NCBI RefSeq assembly: GCF_002298975.1
Contig: NZ_DBMV01000036.1
Span: forward strand, 1-37,986
Direction of reading: 5' to 3'
Origin: Ralstonia sp. UBA689
Lineage (GTDB): Bacteria; Pseudomonadota; Gammaproteobacteria; Burkholderiales; Burkholderiaceae
DNA: 37,986 nt
The translations under genes and the position numbers were made by a program. Shown piece by piece: positions 23,375 through 31,969 of the stretch. Each line of letters begins with the position of its first letter. Position 1 is the stretch's first letter. A model generated the notes under the pieces. The model was not told the origin of the DNA and ran no database searches. It saw nothing but the letters and a program-made list of their open reading frames with translations.

Positions 23375-25708
23375 ATGCCATCCCCTTCGAGCCGATTGCG
23401 CCAAGCCAGATTAAGGCGAGCCCCGCGCCGGGCGATCGGTCTGGCATGCGCGACGGTTGTGGTGGGATCGTCGAATGTCGTTGCTGCCGCTTCCCCAGAG
23501 TCTGGGCTGTCGGACGAAGTCCACAACCTCAGCGAGACAGTCGTGGTTGCCCCCGCTCCGCTACCCGCGTTCTCGATCCCGCGCGAGGCATTTCCGGGCA
23601 ATGTGCAAACCGCCACCGACGCCGATATTGAGCGGGCGAAGTCGGGTAACTTGTCATCGTTCCTGTCGGAATCGATGGCTGGCGTCACCACAAACGACAT
23701 TCAGGGCAACGCGTTCGCCAAAGACATTGAGTATCGCGGTTATCGGCTGTCTCCTACCCTCGGGGCCGCGCAAGGCCTGTCACTGTACCTAGATGGCGTG
23801 CGCCAGAACTCGACGCTGGGCGACATCATCGATTGGACGGCGATTCCAGAGGCGGCGATCCGCTCCGTTACGCTGGTCCCGGGAAGCAATCCGCTCTATG
23901 GATTGAACACGCTGGGCGGTGCGCTGGCATTGACGACGAAATCCGGTGAAACGCATCCCGGCGTGGAAGCTGATCTGAGCGTGGGCAGTTACGGCCGTGC
24001 GCGGCTCGATCTCGGCGCCGGCAAGGAACTGGGGGATGGTTGGCATGCCTATGTTGCCGGTACCGGCTTCCGCGAGGATGGCTGGCGCGATGCGTCCGGG
24101 AGCTGGGTCGGCAATCTCTTTACGAAGATCGGACGATCCACCACCGACACACAGTGGAACGTGAGCTTGCTCGGCGGCGATAGTTCGCTCGCCGGAAATG
24201 GCCTCCTGCCCGACAGCATCTATGCGGCTAGGCGCAACGCGTACTACACCGCGGCCGATATCGCTCGCACGCGTGCTTTTCAGTTGGCATTGAATGGAAC
24301 GCATCAATTCAATGCGAAAGATCAGATCGAGCTGGTCGTCTATCTACGTCAGAGCCATGCCGATGCGGTCACCGGCGACGTGAGTGATGCCTACCTTGGC
24401 GTCCTGCAGGACTGCCAAGGCAATGCCTCGCGCGCGGAATGCGAGCTGGGCAATGCTCCAGCGAGTGCAACCATGAACCACTCCGCCGTCGGCGCGCGCA
24501 ACGGCGGCATCTCCGTGCAGTGGTCGCATAGCGGGCAAACCCATAACGCCCTGCTCGGCGCAGCATTTGATCTGGGCCGTGCAAGCTACCAGCAGGCATC
24601 ACAAGGTGCTCAATTCGATGCGGCACGGTTGGCGGTTGCCGGCACCGCATCTCCCTTGACCGTCAACGCTACCCTGGATGGCCGAACGACGACAACAAGC
24701 CTGTACGCGTCCGACACGATTCACGTGCTGCCGCAGACGTATCTCACTGTCAGCGTGCGCTGGAATCGTGCACAGACCCACACCACAATGACGCTGCCCA
24801 ATGCGTTGGAAGAGCGTTTCACATTTTCGAGGCTCAATCCCGCGATCGGGATGACGCACCGGCTGGTAGAAGGGCTGACGGTGTTCGCGTCGGCATCGCA
24901 AGGCACGCGCATGCCGACCGCCATCGAGCTTGGTTGCGCCGACCCTAACCACGCCTGCCAGCTGCCGACGGGGCTGCAAGCGGATCCGTACCTGCGGCAG
25001 GTGGTCTCCCGCACGTACGAACTTGGAGGACGCTGGAAGATTGGCAGCACGGCCAACGTTACCGTGGCGCTCTATCGCAGCGACAACCGTGACGACATTC
25101 TGTTCGAGCGCTCGCCTGTCAGTCCGTTGGGTTTCTTTACCAACGTTCCCAGAACCCGCAGTCAGGGTTTGGAACTGGGGGCGCAGCAAAAGCTGGGGCA
25201 GGTCACGCTGCGCGGCAGCTACAGCTATCTGCAATCCACCTATCAGGCAGACGGACAGCTCCAGACACCGTTTGCCGCACCGGTCAGCGTTCGTCAAGGC
25301 ATGCGCGTGGCCGGCGTACCGCTGCACAGCTTCAAATTGGACACCGACTGGCGAGCCACGTCGCGCCTCACGCTGGGTGGCAGCATGATCGTCTCATCTT
25401 CCCGCCCGGTTGCGAACAATGAAGACGGCGCGCTCAATGCGCAGAGCGCTTCGTTTGCACAAACCGCCGGCTTTGCGATTTTCAATCTGCGCGCCACCTG
25501 GCAGGTCGATCGATTCTGGCAACTCTACGCGCGCGTCGACAACGTATTCAATCGGCGCTATGAAACCTACGGGCAGGCTGGCCTGAGCGTATTTCCGAAT
25601 GGCACGCTGCTGCAGCCGGGCGCAACAATCCCTACCGAGCGATTTGTTGCGCCCGGCGCGCCGAGATTGTTCCTGGTTGGCGTGCGTTACGAGTGGACCG
25701 GACGTTGA
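23375..25708 (+). CDS. TonB-dependent outer-membrane receptor
   Basis: The 777-residue protein has an Arg-rich signal peptide (to about 39) and a TonB box ETVVVAP (54-60). A plug domain (about 65-200) carries DIEYRGYRLSP, LYLDGVRQN and VPGSNPLYGLNTLGGALAL. A 22-strand-type barrel follows, ending VRYEW three residues before the stop. Such receptors import siderophores, cobalamin, metal chelates, sugars or PQQ using TonB energy. No siderophore genes or Fec-type sigma factor are nearby. The closest functional neighbours are a porin and a PQQ alcohol dehydrogenase, so PQQ or a metal chelate is a possible cargo; this is inference. AAGGA lies very close to the ATG. Base composition looks less GC-rich than in the flanking genes. 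Confidence 0.92.
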   Translation: MPSPSSRLRQARLRRAPRRAIGLACATVVVGSSNVVAAASPESGLSDEVHNLSETVVVAPAPLPAFSIPREAFPGNVQTATDADIERAKSGNLSSFLSESMAGVTTNDIQGNAFAKDIEYRGYRLSPTLGAAQGLSLYLDGVRQNSTLGDIIDWTAIPEAAIRSVTLVPGSNPLYGLNTLGGALALTTKSGETHPGVEADLSVGSYGRARLDLGAGKELGDGWHAYVAGTGFREDGWRDASGSWVGNLFTKIGRSTTDTQWNVSLLGGDSSLAGNGLLPDSIYAARRNAYYTAADIARTRAFQLALNGTHQFNAKDQIELVVYLRQSHADAVTGDVSDAYLGVLQDCQGNASRAECELGNAPASATMNHSAVGARNGGISVQWSHSGQTHNALLGAAFDLGRASYQQASQGAQFDAARLAVAGTASPLTVNATLDGRTTTTSLYASDTIHVLPQTYLTVSVRWNRAQTHTTMTLPNALEERFTFSRLNPAIGMTHRLVEGLTVFASASQGTRMPTAIELGCADPNHACQLPTGLQADPYLRQVVSRTYELGGRWKIGSTANVTVALYRSDNRDDILFERSPVSPLGFFTNVPRTRSQGLELGAQQKLGQVTLRGSYSYLQSTYQADGQLQTPFAAPVSVRQGMRVAGVPLHSFKLDTDWRATSRLTLGGSMIVSSSRPVANNEDGALNAQSASFAQTAGFAIFNLRATWQVDRFWQLYARVDNVFNRRYETYGQAGLSVFPNGTLLQPGATIPTERFVAPGAPRLFLVGVRYEWTGR

Positions 25709-25860
25709 CTTGCCGGAACCATCCGATTCCAAATGCACCAGCATCCATCAAGGATGCGTCCTGGCCAATTCGCTCGGCCGAAGGCGTGGCGCCGCGCTTG
25801 GGTCGCGTCACAACACAATGCACCCTGAAACTCACGATGCGGCATCCATATTCGATCTCG

Positions 25861-26904
25861 ATGACTCGCGTGCAGTTGCGCCGGATTCTTCGAAACGCCA
25901 GCTTGGTGACGCTGCTCGCCGCAGCATGCCCCGCGGTTGCGGATTCTGGCGTCACGCTCTATGGCCTATTCGATACCAGTGTCGAGATCACGCATAACGG
26001 CAACTCGACAACCACCCGCATGGATTCAGGCAGCGCACGCGGTTCGCGGTTCGGATTGCGCGGCGGCGAGGCTCTTGGCGGTGGCACACGTGCGATCTTC
26101 GAGCTCGAAAATGGCTTTGGCAGTGACGATGGCACGTTCTCCGTGCCAGGCACCTTGTTCAATCGCCAAGCCTGGATTGGCGCATCAGGAGGCTGGGGCG
26201 AGTTGCGGATGGGGCGTCAGCCTTCTCCCCTTTACCTCCCCGCCAAGGGGGCGCTCGACGCGTTCGGTGCGGGAACGATGGCTTCAGGCCTGAACAACTT
26301 CTCCACCATCACGCCGTATATCAACAAGGCAGTCAGGTACCGCACCCCTGAACTTGGCGGACTGAGCGCCATCGTGATGGTAGGTCTTCGCGATGACACC
26401 ATGGTGCAGCGCACGCAAGTCAATAACTTCCATGCCGTGCTCGATTACCGTCGTGGCCCGCTCAATGCGCTTGTTGCGATGCAGGAAGTCCATGATGCCT
26501 CTGGCACCGGCGTGACCCGCGCGTACTTCGGTGGCGGCTCCTATCGCCTTGGCAATATTCAATTGTTTGCGGCTGCCTATGCGGGCAGGCAGACCGCGAA
26601 CCTCGTTCACAAGAATGTGTACAGCGTGTCGGCGCGCTACTATTTCGCTGGTGCGAGCAGCGTTGCGCTGGGCTACGCCTACGTGGCAGATCGCGCAGCC
26701 GGTAGCGGAAACGCCGATCAAATCAGTGCCATGTACCGCTACACGCTGTCGCAGCGCACTGAACTTTATGCCACGCTGTCACGGCTGAACAATCGCGGCG
26801 GCGCCAAATACACGATGCGTGGCGTCACCGTCACAGGCATTCCACCAGCCTATCCTGGCGCTGCCCTGACTGGCGGGCAGGTCGGCGTCCTCCATCGGTT
26901 CTGA
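25861..26904 (+). CDS. Gram-negative general porin (betaproteobacterial OmpC-like)
   Basis: The 347-residue protein has a signal peptide ending near CPAVAD. The porin opening GVTLYGLFDTSVEI follows, then SRFGLRGGEALGGGTRAIFELENGF and FNRQAWIGASGGWGELRMGRQ, all typical of the trimeric 16-strand porins of Burkholderiales. It ends in Phe (VLHRF), the outer-membrane assembly signal. The start could be ATG 25861 or ATG 25837; neither has a good ribosome-binding site. I chose the shorter form because its signal peptide has the usual length. It lies 152 bp after the TonB receptor, with a small GCATCC/GGATGC hairpin (25741-25757) between. Solute specificity is not predictable. Confidence 0.92.
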   Translation: MTRVQLRRILRNASLVTLLAAACPAVADSGVTLYGLFDTSVEITHNGNSTTTRMDSGSARGSRFGLRGGEALGGGTRAIFELENGFGSDDGTFSVPGTLFNRQAWIGASGGWGELRMGRQPSPLYLPAKGALDAFGAGTMASGLNNFSTITPYINKAVRYRTPELGGLSAIVMVGLRDDTMVQRTQVNNFHAVLDYRRGPLNALVAMQEVHDASGTGVTRAYFGGGSYRLGNIQLFAAAYAGRQTANLVHKNVYSVSARYYFAGASSVALGYAYVADRAAGSGNADQISAMYRYTLSQRTELYATLSRLNNRGGAKYTMRGVTVTGIPPAYPGAALTGGQVGVLHRF

Positions 26905-26915
26905 TGGTTGTCTTG

Positions 26916-27581
26916 TCAGTGTGATGTGTCGAGCAGGTTCATGACCTTCGATGCACCGGTTTGTGCAGCTATGTCACGTGCGGTCATGCCGCGGTTGTCG
27001 CGCAGATCCGTCTTGGCACCTCGCGAGAGCAGCAGGCTGGCTGTGTCGAGTTGATCGTAGCCTGCCGCCCACATGAGGGCGGTCAGGCCGTTGTTGTAGG
27101 TTGCGTTGACATCGACTCCTGCCTCGATCAACTGGCGCACGACACCCGTGTGGCCGCGCCCGGCGGCATACACCATCGCCGTCTTGTCGATGCGGTCGGT
27201 GGCCGATAGGTTGGCATGGTGCGCAAGCAGCATGGCAACGATCTCATCGTAGCCGCCAAATGCTGCGGCGATCAGTGGCGTAATGCCGTTCGCACTGGCT
27301 TGGCTGACGTTGGCGCCATGGTCGATTAGCGTGCGAGCCATGTCGATCCATCCGCGTTGGCAGGCCGTCAGCAATGACGTTTCGCCAATGCGGTTGTGGG
27401 CATCGACGGTCGCCCCTAGCGACAGGGCAACATTGACCGCAGTCGTGTCACCCGCTCGCGCTGCTGCCAGCAGCCGAACGTTCGGGTTGATCTCGTCGCC
27501 TGCAACGACTGGCGCACTGAGCAGGCCTACGCTGCACAGCGCCACGGCGGCTCCTTTGCGCCACCCCATGAATTTCGTCAT
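26916..27581 (-). CDS. secreted ankyrin-repeat protein
   Basis: The 221-residue protein has a signal peptide (about 1-27, ending VVAG) followed by about five ankyrin repeats. Recognisable units are GETSLLTACQRGWIDMARTLIDHGANV, GITPLIAAAFGGYDEIVAMLLAHHANL and GLTALMWAAGYDQLDTASLLLSRGAKT. It should act in the periplasm as a binding scaffold. AGGAAG precedes the ATG. It is convergent with the porin (11 bp apart) and divergent from the PQQ dehydrogenase. In several bacteria a periplasmic ankyrin protein accompanies an oxidoreductase such as catalase, so a link to the neighbouring dehydrogenase is reasonable but unproven. Confidence 0.87.
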   Translation of the reverse strand: MTKFMGWRKGAAVALCSVGLLSAPVVAGDEINPNVRLLAAARAGDTTAVNVALSLGATVDAHNRIGETSLLTACQRGWIDMARTLIDHGANVSQASANGITPLIAAAFGGYDEIVAMLLAHHANLSATDRIDKTAMVYAAGRGHTGVVRQLIEAGVDVNATYNNGLTALMWAAGYDQLDTASLLLSRGAKTDLRDNRGMTARDIAAQTGASKVMNLLDTSH

Positions 27582-27599
27582 AGCGCTTCCTCACTCTGC

Positions 27600-27629
27600 G
27601 GTATATCCGGCGCCTGATTCAACTGCCAA
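27600..27629 (-). promoter_or_regulatory. candidate sigma-70 promoter of the ankyrin gene
   Basis: On the minus strand TTGGCA (27624-27629), an 18-nt spacer and TATACC (27600-27605) lie just before the ribosome-binding site. The leader would be very short. Apart from this and the opposing promoter, the 27582-27928 gap shows no gene. Confidence 0.4.
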
Positions 27630-27802
27630 ACGTTGCCATCCCAGGTGCATGCTTACGCTTGGGATAACGAACGGCAGGTCGCTTCCAACTGCCAGACAAG
27701 TGTGGTCAGCAAGCCGAGCAAATTCAAGGCGTTCAGATGCACCGCATTTCCATAGGCGCATGCTGTTGTGCAGTGGTCCTGCATGATTGCGCGGTGCAAG
27801 GT

Positions 27803-27830
27803 TGTTTTGTGCGCGTCCTTTCCTATACTG
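27803..27830 (+). promoter_or_regulatory. candidate sigma-70 promoter of the PQQ dehydrogenase gene
   Basis: TTGTTT (27803-27808), a 16-nt spacer and TATACT (27825-27830) stand about 100 bp before the start codon. A CAGTCG/CGACTG hairpin (27846-27864) lies just downstream of the expected transcription start and could be an operator. Confidence 0.55.
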
Positions 27831-27928
27831 CCTGACATCCCGGACCAGTCGGACGATGCGACTGCGCTCCTGTGCGTCTGTGCCTCGGGAAAGGACAAGG
27901 CAAGTAACAGCCAAAAAAGGGGATCGCC

Positions 27929-29656
27929 ATGCTCCGACCACGCCTTTCACGCATTTCCATTCCTCTGCTTTTGCTTGCGATGATCGGGGCCTCCGCTCAT
28001 GGGGCAGAGGAGATTCAGGGGGGCGCAGCGACAAGCGGTACCTCTGTGACGAAAGCGTTGCCGCCGGTGACGCAGGTCCAGCTTGATGCCGCTGGCGGCA
28101 ATGCCAACGATTGGCTGATCTCGAATGGTTCTTATGCGCAAACCCGCTATTACCCGGGTACGCAAATCAACACCACGAATGTGTCGAAGCTTAGGCCGGC
28201 CTTTGTGTTTCAGACCGCCGTGCTTGAATCAATGGAGACCGCGCCCATTGTTGTCGACGGCGTGATGTTTCTGACCACGTCATACAACCACGTCTATGCA
28301 ATAGACGCGGTGACGGGCAAGGAATTCTGGCATTACAAGCACAAGATGGGATCGGTCACGACCTTTTGCTGCGGGCCGAACAATCGTGGCGTTGCTGTCA
28401 GCGGCGGCCGCCTGTATATGGGTACGCTTGATTCCAAGCTGGTGGCGCTGGATGTCAAGTCCGGGAAGTTGTTATGGGAAACGCAGATTGCCGATCCAGA
28501 GTTGGGGTATTCGGAAACGATGGCCCCGGTAGTGGTTGAGGATAAGGTCCTGATCGGAACCAACGGCGGCGAATATGGCATTCGTGGCTTCGTGAAAGCA
28601 TTCAGCGCAACGGACGGCAAGCTGCTCTGGACTTTCTACACGATTCCGGAAAAAGGCCAAGAAGGTGTATGGGCGACCAAGGACGCAACGGGTCGCGACA
28701 TGAAGCGCAACATCGCTGCCGAGAAGAAGCAGCTCGCCGACAAAGGCGGGGACTTCTACAAGACCCTTGGCGGTGGTGTCTGGATGCCTCCGGCAATCGA
28801 CCGCAAGAACCGCCTGGTGGTGTTTGTGGTGGGTAACCCGTCGCCCGATCTGTATGGCGTGATTCGCCCTGGAGACAACCTGTACACCGATTCCATGGTC
28901 GCAGTCGATCTCGATACGGGCGCTTACAAGTGGCATTCTCAATACATCGCTCACGATGTATGGGATCTCGACGCGACCAGCCCTCCAATCCTGGTCAACG
29001 TCAAGGACAACGACGGACGCATGATTCCGGGCGTTATTCATGGCGGCAAGACAGGACATGTCTATGTGCATGATTTGCGTGACGGCCGCCTCATCCGCTT
29101 CTCGCAAGCTATGATTCCGCAGGAAAACATGTGGACGCTACCCACTCCCACCGGTGCGCGCATGTTGCCGGGCGCAAATGGCGGCGTGGAATGGTCTCCG
29201 ATGGCGTTCAGCCCGAAAACCAGGCTGGCTTATGCGGCCAACCTGCATCAGCCGATGACTTATCAGGTGGAAGATGCCGCGTATCCGGGCGGCAAGCTCT
29301 GGCTGGGTGGAGCCTTCAAGACGATTCCATCCGAAGCGCAGTGGGGCAAGCTGTCAGCCGTCAATATTGATACCGGTAAGGTGGTCTGGGACTACAAGAC
29401 CGAGCAGCCACTGATCGGCGGCGTGCTTGCTACGGCTGGGGGTCTTGTGTTCAACGGGGAAGGCAATGGCCTGTTCAGGGCCTTCGACGCGGCCAACGGA
29501 AAGATGTTGTGGCAGTTCCAATGCGGAGCCGGCGTCAATGCACCTGCAGTTTCGTACATGGTGGGCGGCAAGCAATACGTGGCGGTGGCCGCAGGGGGCA
29601 ATACGCAGCTCGACTTCAAGCGAGGCAACAGCGTATTCGTGTTTGCCTTGCAGTAG
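27929..29656 (+). CDS. PQQ-dependent periplasmic alcohol dehydrogenase (methanol/ethanol dehydrogenase family)
   Basis: The 575-residue protein has a signal peptide (to about 25) and an eight-bladed propeller. Family residues are present: the vicinal disulphide Cys147-Cys148 (FCCGPNNRG), Glu215 in GGEYGIRG, Trp285 under PQQ in GGGVWMPP, Asn303 in GNPSP and the catalytic Asp346 in HDVWDLD. Asp348, two residues on, is the position linked to lanthanide binding in XoxF/PedH enzymes; calcium enzymes such as MxaF have a small residue there. A WDxD pattern also occurs in PQQ glucose dehydrogenases, so this is suggestive only. No haem domain is fused; the adjacent cytochrome would take the electrons. 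The ribosome-binding site AAGGGGA precedes the ATG. Confidence 0.92.
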   Translation: MLRPRLSRISIPLLLLAMIGASAHGAEEIQGGAATSGTSVTKALPPVTQVQLDAAGGNANDWLISNGSYAQTRYYPGTQINTTNVSKLRPAFVFQTAVLESMETAPIVVDGVMFLTTSYNHVYAIDAVTGKEFWHYKHKMGSVTTFCCGPNNRGVAVSGGRLYMGTLDSKLVALDVKSGKLLWETQIADPELGYSETMAPVVVEDKVLIGTNGGEYGIRGFVKAFSATDGKLLWTFYTIPEKGQEGVWATKDATGRDMKRNIAAEKKQLADKGGDFYKTLGGGVWMPPAIDRKNRLVVFVVGNPSPDLYGVIRPGDNLYTDSMVAVDLDTGAYKWHSQYIAHDVWDLDATSPPILVNVKDNDGRMIPGVIHGGKTGHVYVHDLRDGRLIRFSQAMIPQENMWTLPTPTGARMLPGANGGVEWSPMAFSPKTRLAYAANLHQPMTYQVEDAAYPGGKLWLGGAFKTIPSEAQWGKLSAVNIDTGKVVWDYKTEQPLIGGVLATAGGLVFNGEGNGLFRAFDAANGKMLWQFQCGAGVNAPAVSYMVGGKQYVAVAAGGNTQLDFKRGNSVFVFALQ

Positions 29657-29663
29657 TGCGTCG

Positions 29664-30296
29664 ATGCATAAGCCGCATTTCCTGAATAGCCGGCCTCGAC
29701 CAACCCGTTCGACGGGTATGTCGTGGCCGGTATTGGCGCTGGCGGCGACCCTGCTTGCGTGTATGGTCAATGACGGATACGCCGATCCGGTGGCCGGCAA
29801 GCGCAAAGCGGAAGCCTGCATGGCCTGCCACGGCCCGATGGGCAACTCGACCAACCCCGCATTCCCCGTGCTGGCTGGTCAGACCGCGCGCTACATCTAT
29901 CTGCAGTTGAAGGATTTTAAGGAAGGCCGGCGTAGCGACCCCAGCATGAGCCCGATGGCGGCTCCGCTATCGCGCGAGGATATGCAGGATCTCGCCGATT
30001 ATTTTTCTTCTCAGAAGCCACTGGCGGTTCCATTCAATGCAGATGCACGCAGAGTGGATGCTGGCCGCAAGAAGGCCGATGAGGTGCTCTGCACCATGTG
30101 TCATCTGGGCGGCTTTACCGGGCAAAATGAGATGCCGCGCGTTGCAGGTCAGCACTACGCCTACATCGTTAAGCAGCTCGAAGATTTTCGCGCCCGCAGA
30201 CGCACGAACGATGCCGGCAACATGACCAGCGTGTCCAAGACCCTCTCGGACGAGGATATCCAGAACCTCGCCAACTACGTCGCCAACCTGCAATAA
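29664..30296 (+). CDS. di-haem cytochrome c (cytochrome c4/c553 type)
   Basis: The 210-residue protein has two class I cytochrome domains with haem-binding motifs CMACH (52-56) and CTMCH (143-147). Candidate axial methionines lie in PSMSPMAAPLS and GNMTSV. The start may be ATG 29664 or ATG 29718; from the second, a signal peptide ends near GYAD, and an LLAC lipobox-like site also exists, so membrane anchoring is possible. It begins 7 nt after the PQQ dehydrogenase stop, so it is co-transcribed with it and probably its electron acceptor in the periplasm. Confidence 0.9.
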   Translation: MHKPHFLNSRPRPTRSTGMSWPVLALAATLLACMVNDGYADPVAGKRKAEACMACHGPMGNSTNPAFPVLAGQTARYIYLQLKDFKEGRRSDPSMSPMAAPLSREDMQDLADYFSSQKPLAVPFNADARRVDAGRKKADEVLCTMCHLGGFTGQNEMPRVAGQHYAYIVKQLEDFRARRRTNDAGNMTSVSKTLSDEDIQNLANYVANLQ

Positions 30297-30318
30297 GCCG
30301 GCACGCAGAAGCGCCGGC
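30297..30318 (+). terminator. hairpin after the cytochrome gene
   Basis: GCCGGC and GCCGGC form a 6-bp stem directly after the TAA stop, with a 10-nt loop. No tight T run follows (TCATCTCTTTTG lies further on). It is possibly a weak terminator. Confidence 0.35.
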
Positions 30319-30456
30319 ATGCGATTTCATCTCTTTTGTGCGGGCAAGGTTGGATGCGCCTCCATTCCCTGATGGTAGGGCGGCTGCCGCGCCGCCTGAT
30401 CTTGTGGCGCTCGCGCAGCCGCGGTGGTCGGGGTGTCGGTGTCTTGCATTCCAGCC

Positions 30457-31539
30457 TCAGCCCAACTGCGGCTGCGTAGCGGAAAAGCTCGGCCGCGCAC
30501 GCATGACCGCCTGCGCGCGTCGGATGTTCGGGCAACCTTCCAGCAGCGCAGCGCCTTCGGGGAACATGCCCAGGTACATCATGATCGGAGCGAGGAACAG
30601 GTCGGCCATCGAGACCGTATTGCCGACCAGATAATCACGCTCGCCATAGGCTTGTTCCAGCGCGTTGAGCTGCGTGGCGATCTCCGGCACCGCGGCGTCG
30701 ATCACCTTGCGGTCTGGCTGGCCGTTCTCGCCCTTGGGGAAGATGTACTGCAGCACGTAGCGGCGCACCATCGCGTCATATGCGTGGCAGTTGATCAGGC
30801 TGATCCATTGCTCGTTGCGGGCGCGGGCCGTGGGGCCGGTTTGCGGTATCAGGTTCGGGCCGTCGAAGGCATCGTTGATATAGCTGAGGATGGCGCGTGT
30901 TTCATAGAACTCGATCGGCCCGTCGCTGAACGCAGGTACACGGCCGAACGGGTTGTGCTCCAGCAACTCGGGCGTATGCGGTGCGAGCGGATTGAGCGTG
31001 TAGCGCAGGCCCTTTTCTTCAAGCGCCATGCGTACCGTGCGGCAATAGGTGCTGCGCGGATTGCCGTAGACAGTAAGCGTGCCGGCGCTGCCTTCCGGGT
31101 CCAGGTAGTCGCTCAGCCGGTTGAAGACGGACTGCCAGCCGCCGGTGTGCGAGTCGCGTGTGGACTCGTCGGGGAAGCCGCTGTGGCGCATGTGCAGGCG
31201 CGTGCCGCCGTCCTGGTCGGTGAGCGTGACTTCGATCAGTGTGCGGGCGCTGGCAGGCATTTCGCCGGATTCCCAGCCCCAGGTGTAGGCGAGGAAGTTG
31301 GCGCGGTCGAGCAACTGGTATTCGCCAGTGACCACGTGCTGCTCACCGTCGCGGGCGCCCATGACGATGCGGTATTGGCCGCCGACACGCGCGTCGGCGC
31401 TGGCCTCCAGCACGCCCATGCCGCGCGGGCAATGCCAGACCGCCAGCGCGGCCTGATCGGTAAAGGCATCGAAGACCCGCTCACGCGGTGCGCGGATATG
31501 GCGGGTCATCTCCAGTTCGAACGTGGCGGCGCGGTCCAT
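30457..31539 (-). CDS. SRPBCC (AHSA1-like) domain fused to glutathione S-transferase
   Basis: The 360-residue protein joins two folds in one frame. Residues 1-148 are an SRPBCC/AHSA1 domain: RHIRAPRERVFDAFTDQAALAVWH, PRGMGVLEASADARVGGQYR, and the closing HTGGWQSVFNRLSDYL. After a short linker, residues 154-360 are a complete GST: LTVYGNPRSTYCRTVRMALEEKG, GRVPAFSDGPIEFYETRAIL, and the C-terminal NTVSMADLFLAP. GGAG precedes the ATG, and it follows an ArsR gene by 27 nt. ArsR-SRPBCC pairs are common, but the GST fusion is not something I recognise. The SRPBCC cavity may bind a hydrophobic compound that the GST half conjugates; this is inference. Confidence 0.88.
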   Translation of the reverse strand: MDRAATFELEMTRHIRAPRERVFDAFTDQAALAVWHCPRGMGVLEASADARVGGQYRIVMGARDGEQHVVTGEYQLLDRANFLAYTWGWESGEMPASARTLIEVTLTDQDGGTRLHMRHSGFPDESTRDSHTGGWQSVFNRLSDYLDPEGSAGTLTVYGNPRSTYCRTVRMALEEKGLRYTLNPLAPHTPELLEHNPFGRVPAFSDGPIEFYETRAILSYINDAFDGPNLIPQTGPTARARNEQWISLINCHAYDAMVRRYVLQYIFPKGENGQPDRKVIDAAVPEIATQLNALEQAYGERDYLVGNTVSMADLFLAPIMMYLGMFPEGAALLEGCPNIRRAQAVMRARPSFSATQPQLG

Positions 31540-31566
31540 GGTGGTCTCCGGGTTTTCGGTGAGTCG

Positions 31567-31938
31567 TTAGTCCTTGGCAGGAGGGGTGTCCGCGTCCGGG
31601 GGCGGAGCTGCGGCGTGGGTTTGCTCGACAAAGGCGACCAGGCGATCGAGGTTGTCCTCCCAATGCCGGCGGTAGCGTTCCAGCCAGCCGTGCGCATCGC
31701 GCAGGGCACCGGGGCGCAGGTGGCAGATGCGCCAGCGCGCGTTGACTTCGCGCTCGATCAGTCCGGCCTCGGCCAACACGCGCAGGTGCTTGGAGACAGC
31801 CGGGGCGGACATGTCGAACGGGCGGGCGAGTTCGCTCACCGGCGCTTCGCCTTCGGCCAGGCGCGCCAGGATGGCCCGGCGCGTGGGGTCGGCTAGGGCG
31901 GCGAAGACGGTTGAAAGGGTGTCGTCAGGGGTCGGCAT
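31567..31938 (-). CDS. ArsR-family transcriptional repressor
   Basis: The 123-residue protein is a winged-helix regulator of the ArsR/SdpR type: LADPTRRAILARLAEGEAPVSELARPF, then the recognition helix MSAPAVSKHLRVLAEAGLI and wing EREVNARWRICHL. No metal-binding ELCVCDL motif is present, so a metal sensor is unlikely. ATG 31938 stands one base from a perfect 30-bp palindrome, its probable own operator. It heads a two-gene operon with the SRPBCC-GST fusion. The C terminus WLERYRRHWEDNLDRLVAFVEQ is typical of regulators paired with AHSA1 proteins. Confidence 0.92.
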   Translation of the reverse strand: MPTPDDTLSTVFAALADPTRRAILARLAEGEAPVSELARPFDMSAPAVSKHLRVLAEAGLIEREVNARWRICHLRPGALRDAHGWLERYRRHWEDNLDRLVAFVEQTHAAAPPPDADTPPAKD

Positions 31939-31939
31939 G

Positions 31940-31969
31940 CTTTCATTTAACCTATCGGTTAAATGAAAG
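31940..31969. promoter_or_regulatory. 30-bp perfect palindrome, probable ArsR operator
   Basis: The arm CTTTCATTTAACC (31940-31952) is separated by TATC from GGTTAAATGAAAG (31957-31969); the 13-bp arms match exactly. It starts one base upstream of the arsR-type start codon and would cover the ribosome-binding region and probably the promoter. Binding by the adjacent ArsR protein is inferred. Confidence 0.8.

Noticed and set aside
30424..31896. 490-residue plus-strand frame over the SRPBCC-GST and ArsR genes
   Set aside because: It is antisense to two recognised proteins and has no recognisable domains.
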